NCBI GenBank assembly: GCA_023390875.1
Contig: JAEWCA010000089.1
Span: forward strand, 1 to 6,257
Source: Actinomycetes bacterium
GTDB taxonomy: Bacteria; Actinomycetota; Actinomycetes; Actinomycetales; Cellulomonadaceae
DNA: 6,257 nt
Reading direction: 5' to 3'
The notes under the pieces are model-generated. The model did no database searches and was not told the DNA's origin. It saw only the letters and a program-made list of their open reading frames with translations. Every line of letters begins with the position of its first letter. Position 1 is the stretch's first letter. Made by a program: the position numbers and the translations under genes. Shown piece after piece: positions 1 through 6,129 of the stretch.

Positions 1-899
1 ACGCCGACCTGCCGGGCGCCGGCGCGACCGCACAGGCCGGCTCGCGGCCGGCGAAGAGCCTGCGCGGGTGGCGCAGCTTCGCGACCGCGCAGGTCGCCGG
101 AGCGGAGCTCGAGGTCACCGTCGGCGACCGGACGCACCACGTCGTGACGGACCGCGGCGGGTACGTCGACACGTTGCTGGAGGCCGACCTCGCGCCGGGG
201 TGGCACGACGTGGTCCTGCGGACGCAGGACGGTGACCGGGCCGTCGCGCCGGTGCGCGTCGTGGACCCGGCGGCCCGGTTCGGCATCGTCAGCGACATCG
301 ACGACACGGTGCTCGTGACCCGTCTGCCCCGTCCGTTCGTCGCCGCGTGGAACGTGCTCGTCCGGCACGAGAACGCACGCGAGCCCGTGCCGGGCATGTC
401 GGCGCTCTACCACCGGCTGCTCGCCGACGACCCGCGCGCACCCGTCGTGTACCTGTCGACGGGTGCGTGGAACGCCGCCCCCACGCTCGGCCGGTTCCTG
501 CGCCGCCACGGGTACCCGGCAGGCCCGATGCTGCTGACCGACTGGGGCCCGACGAACACGGGGTGGTTCCGCAGCGGACCCGAGCACAAGCGCGCGCAGC
601 TGCGCCGGCTCGTGCACGAGCTGCCGGACGTGCGCTGGATCCTGGTCGGCGACGACGGGCAGCGCGACCCCGAGATCTACGCGGAGGCGGCCCGGCTGTT
701 CCCCGACCACGTGCGCGCCGTGGTGGTCCGGCAGCTCACGTTCGGGGAGCACGTGCTGGCGCGAGGCCTGCCGGTCCAGGCGCCCGCGGGGGCGCGCGCC
801 GAGCGTGCCGCCGAACGTGAGGGCGTCCCGGTGGTCCTGGGGCCCGACGGTCGGGCGATCCTGCGCGAGATGACGGCCCGGGGCCTGCTCGGGTCGTGA
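1..899 (+). CDS. App1-family (DUF2183) phosphatidate phosphatase-like protein, 5'-partial
   Basis: The reading frame is open from base 3 to the TGA at 897-899, so the true start lies upstream of the window; the GTG at 144 is internal. Family knowledge: App1 proteins are Mg-dependent HAD-like phosphatases, and yeast App1 dephosphorylates phosphatidate to diacylglycerol. The visible N-terminal part (bases about 78-270, from RGWRSFATAQVAG to GWHDVVLRTQDG) matches the beta-rich domain that precedes the catalytic domain in bacterial members. The catalytic domain follows with HAD motif I, SDIDDT (nucleophile and acid/base Asp, bases 294-305), motif II, STGAWN (from 456), a motif III-like Lys in EHKR (588-590), and motif IV, GDDGQRDPEIY (Asp pair from 651). 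All key residues are present, so the enzyme looks intact. The tail after about base 770 is Ala/Arg-rich and not conserved in my judgement. The gene converges on a small minus-strand gene with 13 bases between stops. The substrate in this organism is not shown by the sequence. Confidence 0.92.
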   Translation, partial: ADLPGAGATAQAGSRPAKSLRGWRSFATAQVAGAELEVTVGDRTHHVVTDRGGYVDTLLEADLAPGWHDVVLRTQDGDRAVAPVRVVDPAARFGIVSDIDDTVLVTRLPRPFVAAWNVLVRHENAREPVPGMSALYHRLLADDPRAPVVYLSTGAWNAAPTLGRFLRRHGYPAGPMLLTDWGPTNTGWFRSGPEHKRAQLRRLVHELPDVRWILVGDDGQRDPEIYAEAARLFPDHVRAVVVRQLTFGEHVLARGLPVQAPAGARAERAAEREGVPVVLGPDGRAILREMTARGLLGS

Positions 900-912
900 G
901 CGCCCCTGCCCG

Positions 913-1119
913 CTAGAGCCGCTGGGGGTCGTCCCAGTCCTCGAGGCTCGCGATGGCCTCGTCGTCGGGCTCGAGCTCGACGGCGTACAGCGAGCGCGGT
1001 GCGCGCAGCGGGTCGCCGCCGGAGCGGGCGTCGGCGGCGGCGAGCTGGGCCTCCGGCAGGACCGGGTCGGCGAGGTGCTCGGCGGCGGGGTCGGACGTCA
1101 GGTCGCGGTCGCGGCTCAT
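913..1119 (-). CDS. small acidic hypothetical protein, 68 aa
   Basis: I do not recognise a named family. The frame runs from ATG at 1119-1117 to TAG at 915-913. It gives an acidic, soluble 68-residue protein with no membrane segment or signal peptide, starting MSRDRDLTSDPAAEHLADP and ending in an acidic stretch, ELEPDDEAIASLEDWDDPQRL split around residues 48-68. Codons in this frame are mostly G/C-ending, and the frame neatly fills the space between the App1 stop and the xyloglucanase promoter region. The start is uncertain. A GAAGG motif sits only one base before the ATG, which is too close for a normal ribosome binding site. However, TACAAC (complement of 1127-1132) lies 7 bases before the ATG, so the message could be leaderless. 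The same frame stays open upstream to 1545, but that part runs through the regulatory region and the xyloglucanase coding sequence and is not credible. Function unknown. Confidence 0.6.
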   Translation of the reverse strand: MSRDRDLTSDPAAEHLADPVLPEAQLAAADARSGGDPLRAPRSLYAVELEPDDEAIASLEDWDDPQRL

Positions 1120-1202
1120 GCCTTCGGTTGTACCCCGCCGCGGGGCGGTCCGCACCCGCCGTCCGCGGGGTGTGCATAAACCTTTCGCCCACTGCCGGGT
1201 GC

Positions 1203-1216
1203 TCGAAGCGCTTCGA
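1203..1216. promoter_or_regulatory. perfect 14-bp palindrome, probable LacI-family operator
   Basis: TCGAAGCGCTTCGA reads identically on both strands. It has a central CG flanked by AAG/CTT arms, the form expected of LacI-family operators. Family knowledge: actinobacterial cellulase regulators CebR and CelR bind TGGGAGCGCTCCCA, which shares the AGCGCT core. The site lies 114 bases before the xyloglucanase ATG and partly abuts a -10-like TACGGT (1217-1222), a position where a bound repressor would block transcription. It is therefore a candidate for induction of the xyloglucanase by a xyloglucan- or cellulose-derived sugar. The regulator is not encoded in the window. Confidence 0.6.
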
Positions 1217-1222
1217 TACGGT
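1217..1222 (+). promoter_or_regulatory. possible -10 hexamer of the xyloglucanase promoter
   Basis: TACGGT directly follows the palindromic operator and fits the loose actinobacterial TAnnnT pattern. No convincing -35 is seen; CTGCCG at 1192-1197 would give a 19-base spacing. If used, it would leave a leader of roughly 100 bases before the ATG. This is weak and supported mainly by the operator overlap. Confidence 0.25.
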
Positions 1223-1315
1223 CCCCGCGACCGACGGCGGGCCGGCTGCGTCCCATGCACCGCGCGGCGGTCCTCGCGCCCCCGCGGACGTCGCCGGGGC
1301 GTCCCGTCCCGCCAC

Positions 1316-1322
1316 GAAGGAG
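1316..1322 (+). promoter_or_regulatory. strong Shine-Dalgarno site of the xyloglucanase gene
   Basis: GAAGGAG lies 8 bases before the ATG at 1331, close to ideal spacing. It fixes the start codon of the xyloglucanase within a frame that is open far upstream, back to before 960. Confidence 0.8.
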
Positions 1323-1330
1323 TGCAGCGG

Positions 1331-4159
1331 ATGCGTGTCCCCGTCCATCCTCCCCGGGAGGTCGAGGCGCGAGAGCGCCGCACCACCCGGACCACCCGCG
1401 CGACCGCCGTCGCCGGGCTCGCCGCCGTCCTGGCGGCCGGCATCGTCCCCACGGTGCTCGCCGGAGCCTCCCCCGCGACCGCCGCGGCCCCCGCGTACAG
1501 CTGGGGCAACGTCGAGATCGTCGGTGGCGGGTTCGTCCCCGGCATCGTCTACAACCAGTCCGAGAAGGGCCTCGTCTACGCCCGGACCGACATCGGCGGC
1601 GCGTACCGGCTCGACCAGACGACCAAGCGCTGGGTGCCCCTGCTCGACGGCGTCGGCTGGGACGACTGGGGCCACAACGGCGTCCTCAGCCTCGCGACCG
1701 ACCCGATCAACCCGAACAACGTCTACATCGCCGCCGGGATGTACACGAACGGCTGGGACCCGAACAACGGTGCGATCCTGCGGTCGTCGGACCGGGGCGC
1801 GACGTGGAAGAAGAGCGCGCTGCCGTTCAAGGTCGGCGGCAACATGCCCGGCCGCGGCATGGGCGAGCGCCTGCAGATCGACCCCAACGACAACCGCGTC
1901 CTCTACCTCGGCACCGAGGGCGGCAACGGCCTGTGGCGGAGCACCGACTCGGGCGTCACGTGGGCCAAGGTCACCAGCTTCCCCAACGCCGGCAACTACG
2001 TCGCCGACCCCAGCGACCCCAACGACTACCTCACGAGCAACCAGGGCGTCGTGTGGGTGACGTTCGACCCGACGAGCGGCACGAAGGGCTCGCCGACCAA
2101 GACGATCTACGTCGGCGTCGCCGACAAGCAGAACAACGTCTACCGCTCCACCGACGCGGGTGCGACGTGGACGCGGGTCGCCGGGCAGCCCACCGGGTTC
2201 CTCCCGCACAAGGGCGTGTTCGACGCCAAGGGCAAGCAGCTCTACGTCGCGACGAGCGACACCGGCGGCCCCTACGACGGCGGCCACGGCGACATCTGGC
2301 GGCTCGACCAGGCCACCGGCACGTGGACGAACATCTCCCCGCTGCCGTCGACCAGCAGCGACCAGTACTACGGCTACAGCGGCCTGACCATCGACCGCCA
2401 GCACCCCGACACGATCATGGCCGTCACGCAGATCTCCTGGTGGCCGGACATCATCGTCTACCGGTCCACCGACCGGGGCGCCACGTGGTCGCGCATCTGG
2501 GACTTCAACGGGTACCCGAGCCGCACCGACCGGTACACGCAGGACATCTCCGGGGCGCCGTGGCTCGACTTCGGCAAGCAGGCCGTCGCGCCCGAGACGA
2601 GCCCCAAGCTCGGCTGGATGACGGAGTCGTTCGAGATCGACCCGTTCGACTCGAACAGCTTCATGTACGGCACGGGCGCGACGATCTACGGCGGGTCCAA
2701 CCTCACCGCGTGGGACACCGGCGGCAAGGTCGCGATCGGCGTCAAGGCGCAGGGCCTCGAGGAGACGGCCGTGCTCGACCTCGCCGCTCCCCCGGGCTCG
2801 ACCGAGCTGCTCTCGGCCCTCGGCGACATCGCCGGCTTCGTGCACACCGACATCACCAAGGTGCCGTCGAAGTCGATCGGCAACGCGCCCGTGCACTCCT
2901 CCGAGCTCGGCATCGACTTCGCCGAGAAGGCGCCCGCGACGATGGTCCGCGTCGGGAACGCCGACGCCGGCGTGTCCCGCATCGGCGTGTCCACGTCGGG
3001 CGGCAGCTCGTGGTGGGCCGGTCAGGAGCCGCCGGGCGTGACCGGGGCCGGGACGGTCGCGATGGCGGCCGACGGGAGCCGCATCGTGTGGAGCCCGACG
3101 GGTGCGGGCGTCTACGTCTCGACGACGTTCGGGTCGAGCTGGACAAGGTCGACCGGCGTCCCTGTCGGTGCGCGCGTCGAGTCCGACCGCGTCAACCCGC
3201 TGAAGTTCTACGCGTGGTCGGGCGGCACGTTCTACTCGTCGACCGACGGCGGCGCGACGTTCACGGCGTCCGCGGCGACCGGCCTGCCCACGGGGGCGGC
3301 CCGGTTCGGGGCGGTGTTCGGCCGCGAGGGCGACATCTGGCTCGCGGGCGGCGAGCCGAACGCGGCCTACGGGCTGTGGCACTCGACGAACGGCGGTGCG
3401 TCGTTCTCGAAGATCACCGGGGTCGCCGAGGCGGACACGATCGGCTTCGGCAAGGCGGCGCCCGGCACGACCTACCCGGCGCTGTACTCGTCGGCGAAGG
3501 TCGACGGGGTGCGCGGGATCTACCGGTCGATCGACGCGGGTGCGTCGTGGGTCCGGATCAACGACGACCGGCACCAGTGGGGCCGCACCAACGAGACCAT
3601 CGCCGGTGACCCCGACGTGTACGGCCGCGTGTACGTCGGCACCAACGGCCGGGGGGTGATCGTCGGCAACCTCACCGGGACCGACCCGACGACGACGCCC
3701 ACGCCGACCGTGACGCCCACGCCCACGCCCAAGCCCACGGTGACCCCGACCCCGACGCCCACGGTCACGCCGACGCCGACGCCGACGGTCACTCCCACGC
3801 CGACCGTCACGCCGACGCCCAGCCCCACGACCACCGTCAACCCGACGGGCTGCAAGGTCAGCTACACGACGTCGGACTGGCCGACCGGCTTCACCGCGTC
3901 GGTCAAGGTCACCAACGCCGGGACGTCCGCGATCAACGGCTGGAAGCTCACGTTCAACCTGACCGCGGGCCAGCAGGTGACGAACGGCTGGTCGGGCGTG
4001 TTCAGCCAGTCCGGGCAGACCGTCACGGTGACGAACGCGGCGTGGAACGGCACGATCCCGGCCACCGGGACCGTCGAGCTCGGGTTCAACGGCTCGCACA
4101 CGGGCCAGAACCCCAAGGCGACGGGCTTCACGCTCAACGGTCAGGTGTGCGGCTCGTAG
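1331..4159 (+). CDS. secreted GH74 xyloglucanase with Pro-Thr linker and C-terminal CBM2
   Basis: This 942-residue secreted enzyme is expected to hydrolyse the beta-1,4-glucan backbone of xyloglucan outside the cell. Residues 1 to about 53 form a signal peptide: a long Arg-rich n-region, a hydrophobic stretch at about 24-45, and an Ala-rich cleavage zone near SPATAAA. The GH74 domain (about 55-783) opens with the family-typical VPGIVYNQSEKGLVYARTDI region. It carries eight Asp-box-like strands, (R/Y/H/V)S-x-D-x-G-x-(T/S)-(W/F), near residues 151, 203, 272, 378, 596, 635, 684 and 732, as expected of two seven-bladed propellers. By comparison with known GH74 enzymes, whose catalytic Asp pair is about 410 residues apart, I infer Asp87 (ARTDIGG) as general base and Asp499 (GDIAGF) as general acid. 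A Pro-Thr linker (about 785-839) leads to a CBM2 (841-940) bounded by Cys841 and Cys940, with likely cellulose-binding Trp850, Trp887 and Trp905. The start is fixed by GAAGGAG at 1316-1322. The gene is intact and is followed by its own terminator. Endo versus exo mode cannot be read reliably by eye. Confidence 0.95.
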   Translation: MRVPVHPPREVEARERRTTRTTRATAVAGLAAVLAAGIVPTVLAGASPATAAAPAYSWGNVEIVGGGFVPGIVYNQSEKGLVYARTDIGGAYRLDQTTKRWVPLLDGVGWDDWGHNGVLSLATDPINPNNVYIAAGMYTNGWDPNNGAILRSSDRGATWKKSALPFKVGGNMPGRGMGERLQIDPNDNRVLYLGTEGGNGLWRSTDSGVTWAKVTSFPNAGNYVADPSDPNDYLTSNQGVVWVTFDPTSGTKGSPTKTIYVGVADKQNNVYRSTDAGATWTRVAGQPTGFLPHKGVFDAKGKQLYVATSDTGGPYDGGHGDIWRLDQATGTWTNISPLPSTSSDQYYGYSGLTIDRQHPDTIMAVTQISWWPDIIVYRSTDRGATWSRIWDFNGYPSRTDRYTQDISGAPWLDFGKQAVAPETSPKLGWMTESFEIDPFDSNSFMYGTGATIYGGSNLTAWDTGGKVAIGVKAQGLEETAVLDLAAPPGSTELLSALGDIAGFVHTDITKVPSKSIGNAPVHSSELGIDFAEKAPATMVRVGNADAGVSRIGVSTSGGSSWWAGQEPPGVTGAGTVAMAADGSRIVWSPTGAGVYVSTTFGSSWTRSTGVPVGARVESDRVNPLKFYAWSGGTFYSSTDGGATFTASAATGLPTGAARFGAVFGREGDIWLAGGEPNAAYGLWHSTNGGASFSKITGVAEADTIGFGKAAPGTTYPALYSSAKVDGVRGIYRSIDAGASWVRINDDRHQWGRTNETIAGDPDVYGRVYVGTNGRGVIVGNLTGTDPTTTPTPTVTPTPTPKPTVTPTPTPTVTPTPTPTVTPTPTVTPTPSPTTTVNPTGCKVSYTTSDWPTGFTASVKVTNAGTSAINGWKLTFNLTAGQQVTNGWSGVFSQSGQTVTVTNAAWNGTIPATGTVELGFNGSHTGQNPKATGFTLNGQVCGS
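3683..3847 (+). repeat. in-frame Pro-Thr linker repeat within the xyloglucanase gene
   Basis: The coding sequence for about residues 785-839 is built from imperfect copies of PTVTPTPT (24 bases), about five of them with length variants and single PK and PS interruptions. Proteins of this kind use such linkers as flexible, often O-glycosylated spacers between the catalytic domain and the carbohydrate-binding module. Synonymous variation (ccg/ccc, acg/acc) between copies suggests they are not freshly duplicated. The DNA is a repeat that could vary in copy number between strains. Confidence 0.85.
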
Positions 4160-4170
4160 CGCGCTGACCA

Positions 4171-4216
4171 GTGGCTGCGGGGCGGGGTGCTCACGGGCGC
4201 GCCGCCCCGCAGTCAT
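4171..4216 (+). terminator. G/C-rich hairpin terminator after the xyloglucanase gene
   Basis: CTGCGGGGCGG (4175-4185) and CCGCCCCGCAG (4202-4212) form a perfect 11-bp stem with a 16-base loop. Outer pairs, including G-U wobbles, extend it to about 15 bp. It begins 11 bases after the stop codon. No T-tract follows, which is common for actinobacterial hairpin terminators. It separates the xyloglucanase from mqo transcriptionally. Confidence 0.7.
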
Positions 4217-4269
4217 GGGACGTAACCAAGATCACATCTCCCTCGTCGTGGAGATTCTCGACGTCAACA

Positions 4270-4275
4270 TACGAT
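4270..4275 (+). promoter_or_regulatory. candidate -10 hexamer for mqo, leaderless arrangement
   Basis: TACGAT fits the actinobacterial TAnnnT -10 pattern and ends 7 bases before the GTG start at 4283, so transcription would begin at or very near the start codon. No good Shine-Dalgarno sequence exists between them (CGAGATC only), which agrees with a leaderless message. The region from 4217 to 4282 is noticeably richer in A/T than its surroundings. No clear -35 is visible at 16-18 bases upstream. Confidence 0.45.
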
Positions 4276-4282
4276 CGAGATC

Positions 4283-5761
4283 GTGACGGCAGCACGCAGA
4301 GACCAGGTCGACGTCGTCCTCGTCGGGGGCGGGATCATGAGCGCCACGCTCGCGGCGCTCCTCACGACGCTCGAGCCGACGTGGACCGTCGAGATCCACG
4401 AGCGCCGCGGCGCCCCGGCCCAGGAGAGCTCGAACCCCTGGAACAACGCCGGCACCGGCCACGCCGCCCTCTGCGAGCTCAACTACACGCCCGAGCGTCC
4501 CGACGGCACGATCGACATCACCAAGGCCGTCACGATCAACGAGCAGTTCGAGCTGTCCCGCGAGCTGTGGCACCACCTCGCGACGCACGACCGGCTCCCC
4601 GGCGGCACCGGCTTCCTGTCGACGACCCCGCACATGACGTTCGTGCGCGGCGAGTCCAACGTCGACTACCTCCGTCGCCGCTGGGAGACCCTGCGCCAGC
4701 ACCCGCTGTTCTCCGACCTCGAGTTCAGCGACGACCCCGCGCAGATCGCGCAGTGGGCTCCGCTGCTCACCGCGGACCGCGACCCCGCGGAGGCGATCGC
4801 CGCGACGCGCGCACCCTCCGGCACGGACGTCGACTTCGGTGCCCTGACCCGCTCGATGCTCGACGACGCGGTGGCCCGCGGTGCGCGCCTCGTCACCGAG
4901 AGCGAGGTCACGCGCTTGCGCCGCCGGGGCGACGGCTCGTGGCGCCTCAAGATCGAGGACCGCCGCTGGAACGGCCGGCGCCGCGCGCGCACGGTCCACG
5001 CGAAGTTCGTCTTCATCGGCGCCGGCGGCGGTGCCCTGCAGCTGCTGCAGCGCTCGGGCATCCCCGAGGCCAAGGGCTTCGGCGGCTTCCCGATCAGCGG
5101 CCAGTTCCTGCGCACCACGAACCCCGAGATCGTCGAGCAGCACCAGGCGAAGGTGTACGGCAAGGCGGACATCGGCGCGCCGCCCATGTCGGTGCCGCAC
5201 CTCGACACCCGCGTCGTCGACGGCGAGACCGCGCTGATGTTCGGGCCGTACGCCGGCTGGAGCATGAAGTTCCTCAAGCACGGGTCGTGGCTCGACCTGG
5301 CCCGCTCGATCCGTCCCGGGAACGTCGTGCCCATGCTCGCCGTGGGTCTGAAGAACCTCGACCTGCTCAAGTACCTGATCGGCGAGGTCACCGCGTCGGA
5401 CACCGACCGGCTGCGGACGCTGCGCGCGTTCATGCCGACCGCCCACCCGCGCGACTGGGAGCTCATCACCGCCGGCCAGCGCGTCCAGGTCATCAAGAAG
5501 CACCCGACCAAGGGCGGCGTGCTCGAGTTCGGCACCGAGCTCGTCACGGGCGCCGACGGCACGATCGCGGGCCTGCTCGGCGCGTCGCCGGGCGCGTCGA
5601 CGGCCGTCGCGACGATGCTGGACCTGCTCGAGCGCTGCTTCCCGGAGCGTCAGGACGCGTGGCGCCCGCAGCTGCACGCGATGATGCCCAGCCTCGGCGG
5701 AGAGTGGGACGATTCGTTCGACCAGCTCGTCGACGACGAGGCCGTGCGCAGCGAGAGGTGA
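4283..5761 (+). CDS. mqo: malate:quinone oxidoreductase
   Basis: FAD-dependent, membrane-associated enzyme that oxidises malate to oxaloacetate and passes the electrons to the quinone pool, joining the TCA cycle to respiration. The 492-residue length matches the usual size of about 500. An N-terminal FAD-binding Rossmann motif is present (DVVLVGGGIM, residues 10-19), followed by the family signature region from PAQESSNPWNNAGTGHAALC into ELNYTP (45-70), GAPPMSVPHLDTR (298-310), GQRVQVIK (398-405), and the C-terminal flavin-site motif GLLGASPGAS (430-439). The whole chain resembles the Corynebacterium-type Mqo as I remember it. The GTG at 4283 is chosen because it gives the normal N-terminus just before the Rossmann strand and lies 7 bases after a -10-like TACGAT; the A/T-rich stretch upstream is non-coding. 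A small gene follows after 2 bases, so the two probably share a transcript. No defect is seen. Confidence 0.97.
   Translation: MTAARRDQVDVVLVGGGIMSATLAALLTTLEPTWTVEIHERRGAPAQESSNPWNNAGTGHAALCELNYTPERPDGTIDITKAVTINEQFELSRELWHHLATHDRLPGGTGFLSTTPHMTFVRGESNVDYLRRRWETLRQHPLFSDLEFSDDPAQIAQWAPLLTADRDPAEAIAATRAPSGTDVDFGALTRSMLDDAVARGARLVTESEVTRLRRRGDGSWRLKIEDRRWNGRRRARTVHAKFVFIGAGGGALQLLQRSGIPEAKGFGGFPISGQFLRTTNPEIVEQHQAKVYGKADIGAPPMSVPHLDTRVVDGETALMFGPYAGWSMKFLKHGSWLDLARSIRPGNVVPMLAVGLKNLDLLKYLIGEVTASDTDRLRTLRAFMPTAHPRDWELITAGQRVQVIKKHPTKGGVLEFGTELVTGADGTIAGLLGASPGASTAVATMLDLLERCFPERQDAWRPQLHAMMPSLGGEWDDSFDQLVDDEAVRSER
5753..5758 (+). promoter_or_regulatory. Shine-Dalgarno site inside the mqo 3' end
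   Basis: GAGAGG lies within the last mqo codons, 5 bases before the ATG at 5764, and the mqo TGA falls between the two. Ribosomes ending mqo can re-initiate directly, which fixes the start of the downstream small gene. Confidence 0.7.
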
Positions 5762-5763
5762 CC

Positions 5764-6069
5764 ATGACCCCGACGGGCGAACAGATCACAGCGTCCGTCC
5801 CGGTCAGCGCCCCCATGCGGGCCGCCAAGGTCCGTGCCGCGACCGAGCACACAACGGTTGGCCAGGTCATCACCACGCCCGACGGGCGCGTCACCATCAC
5901 CTGCGCGTGCGGTATGACCCTGACGAACGGGCCCACCTGGTCGCTCGACGAGCACATCCGGCTGCACCGGGCCGAGGCGCGGTTCCTCGCGCTGGCGGCG
6001 GTGGCGCCGGCGGGCATCCCCCGGCTCGTCGCGTGGCCGCTGCCGCAGGACGTGGTCTCCCCCACCTGA
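5764..6069 (+). CDS. hypothetical 101-aa protein with CxC...HxxxH putative zinc site
   Basis: I do not recognise a named family. The ATG at 5764 follows the mqo TGA by two bases and has its own GAGAGG ribosome binding site, so expression is probably coupled to mqo. The protein is 101 residues and soluble. Residues 1-30 are probably disordered. A beta-hairpin-like segment (VGQVITTPDGRVTITCACG, 32-50) supplies Cys47 and Cys49. A helix-like segment (SLDEHIRLHRAEARF, 60-74) supplies His64 and His68. The C-x-C-x14-H-x3-H spacing, with strands then a helix, resembles a zinc-finger beta-beta-alpha fold, although classic fingers use CxxC or CxxxxC rather than CxC. Zinc binding is inferred. The C-terminal part (75-101) is Ala/Pro/Leu-rich with no predicted signal or membrane span. 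Roles could include nucleic-acid binding or a structural role. A direct link to malate oxidation is not shown by the sequence. Confidence 0.8.
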   Translation: MTPTGEQITASVPVSAPMRAAKVRAATEHTTVGQVITTPDGRVTITCACGMTLTNGPTWSLDEHIRLHRAEARFLALAAVAPAGIPRLVAWPLPQDVVSPT

Positions 6070-6071
6070 CG

Positions 6072-6120
6072 GCCGGCTCCCGCCCCCGGGCAGCGGCTCG
6101 CTCGTGAAGCCGCCGCCGGC
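6072..6120. terminator. possible bidirectional hairpin between convergent genes
   Basis: The 60 bases between the stop codons of the 101-aa gene and the minus-strand gene contain two nested inverted repeats. The outer arms are GCCGGC (6072-6077 and 6115-6120); the inner arms are GCGGCT (6093-6098) and AGCCGC (6108-6113) with a 9-base loop. The position suits a shared terminator, but the stems are short and no T-tract follows in either direction, so in this G/C-rich DNA they may be coincidental. Confidence 0.35.
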
Positions 6121-6129
6121 ACGAAGGGG

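Noticed and set aside
1133..1145. CCCCGCCGCGGGG inverted repeat between the divergent genes
   Set aside because: Arms of six G/C bases around one base are common by chance in this composition and no regulator is known to me for it.
1171..1184. GGTGTGCATAAACC, an imperfect palindrome and possible extended -10 or CRP-like half site
   Set aside because: Too many mismatches to the TGTGA-N6-TCACA type and no matching -35. It remains only a weak A/T-rich spot.
953..1330. Upstream extension of the xyloglucanase frame before 1331
   Set aside because: The ideal Shine-Dalgarno GAAGGAG at 1316-1322 and the signal peptide right after the ATG at 1331 place the start there. The upstream part overlaps the minus-strand small gene and the operator.
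1..4159. Functional linkage of the App1 phosphatase with the xyloglucanase
   Set aside because: They are separated by an oppositely oriented gene and a dedicated promoter region, and no shared pathway is known.
677..4216. Very long open frame on the minus strand (about 1,179 codons) opposite the xyloglucanase gene
   Set aside because: It is extremely rich in Arg, Gly, Val and Asp, has no recognisable domain, and overlaps three confident genes. Long antisense open frames are expected opposite G/C-rich codon-biased genes.
4232..5677. 481-codon minus-strand open frame opposite mqo
   Set aside because: It covers almost exactly the mqo coding region, shows no domain, and has the composition typical of an antisense shadow.
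4171..5763. Upstream extension of the 101-aa gene's frame through mqo
   Set aside because: That part is the Arg/Pro-rich shadow of mqo in another frame. The ATG at 5764 has its own ribosome binding site.
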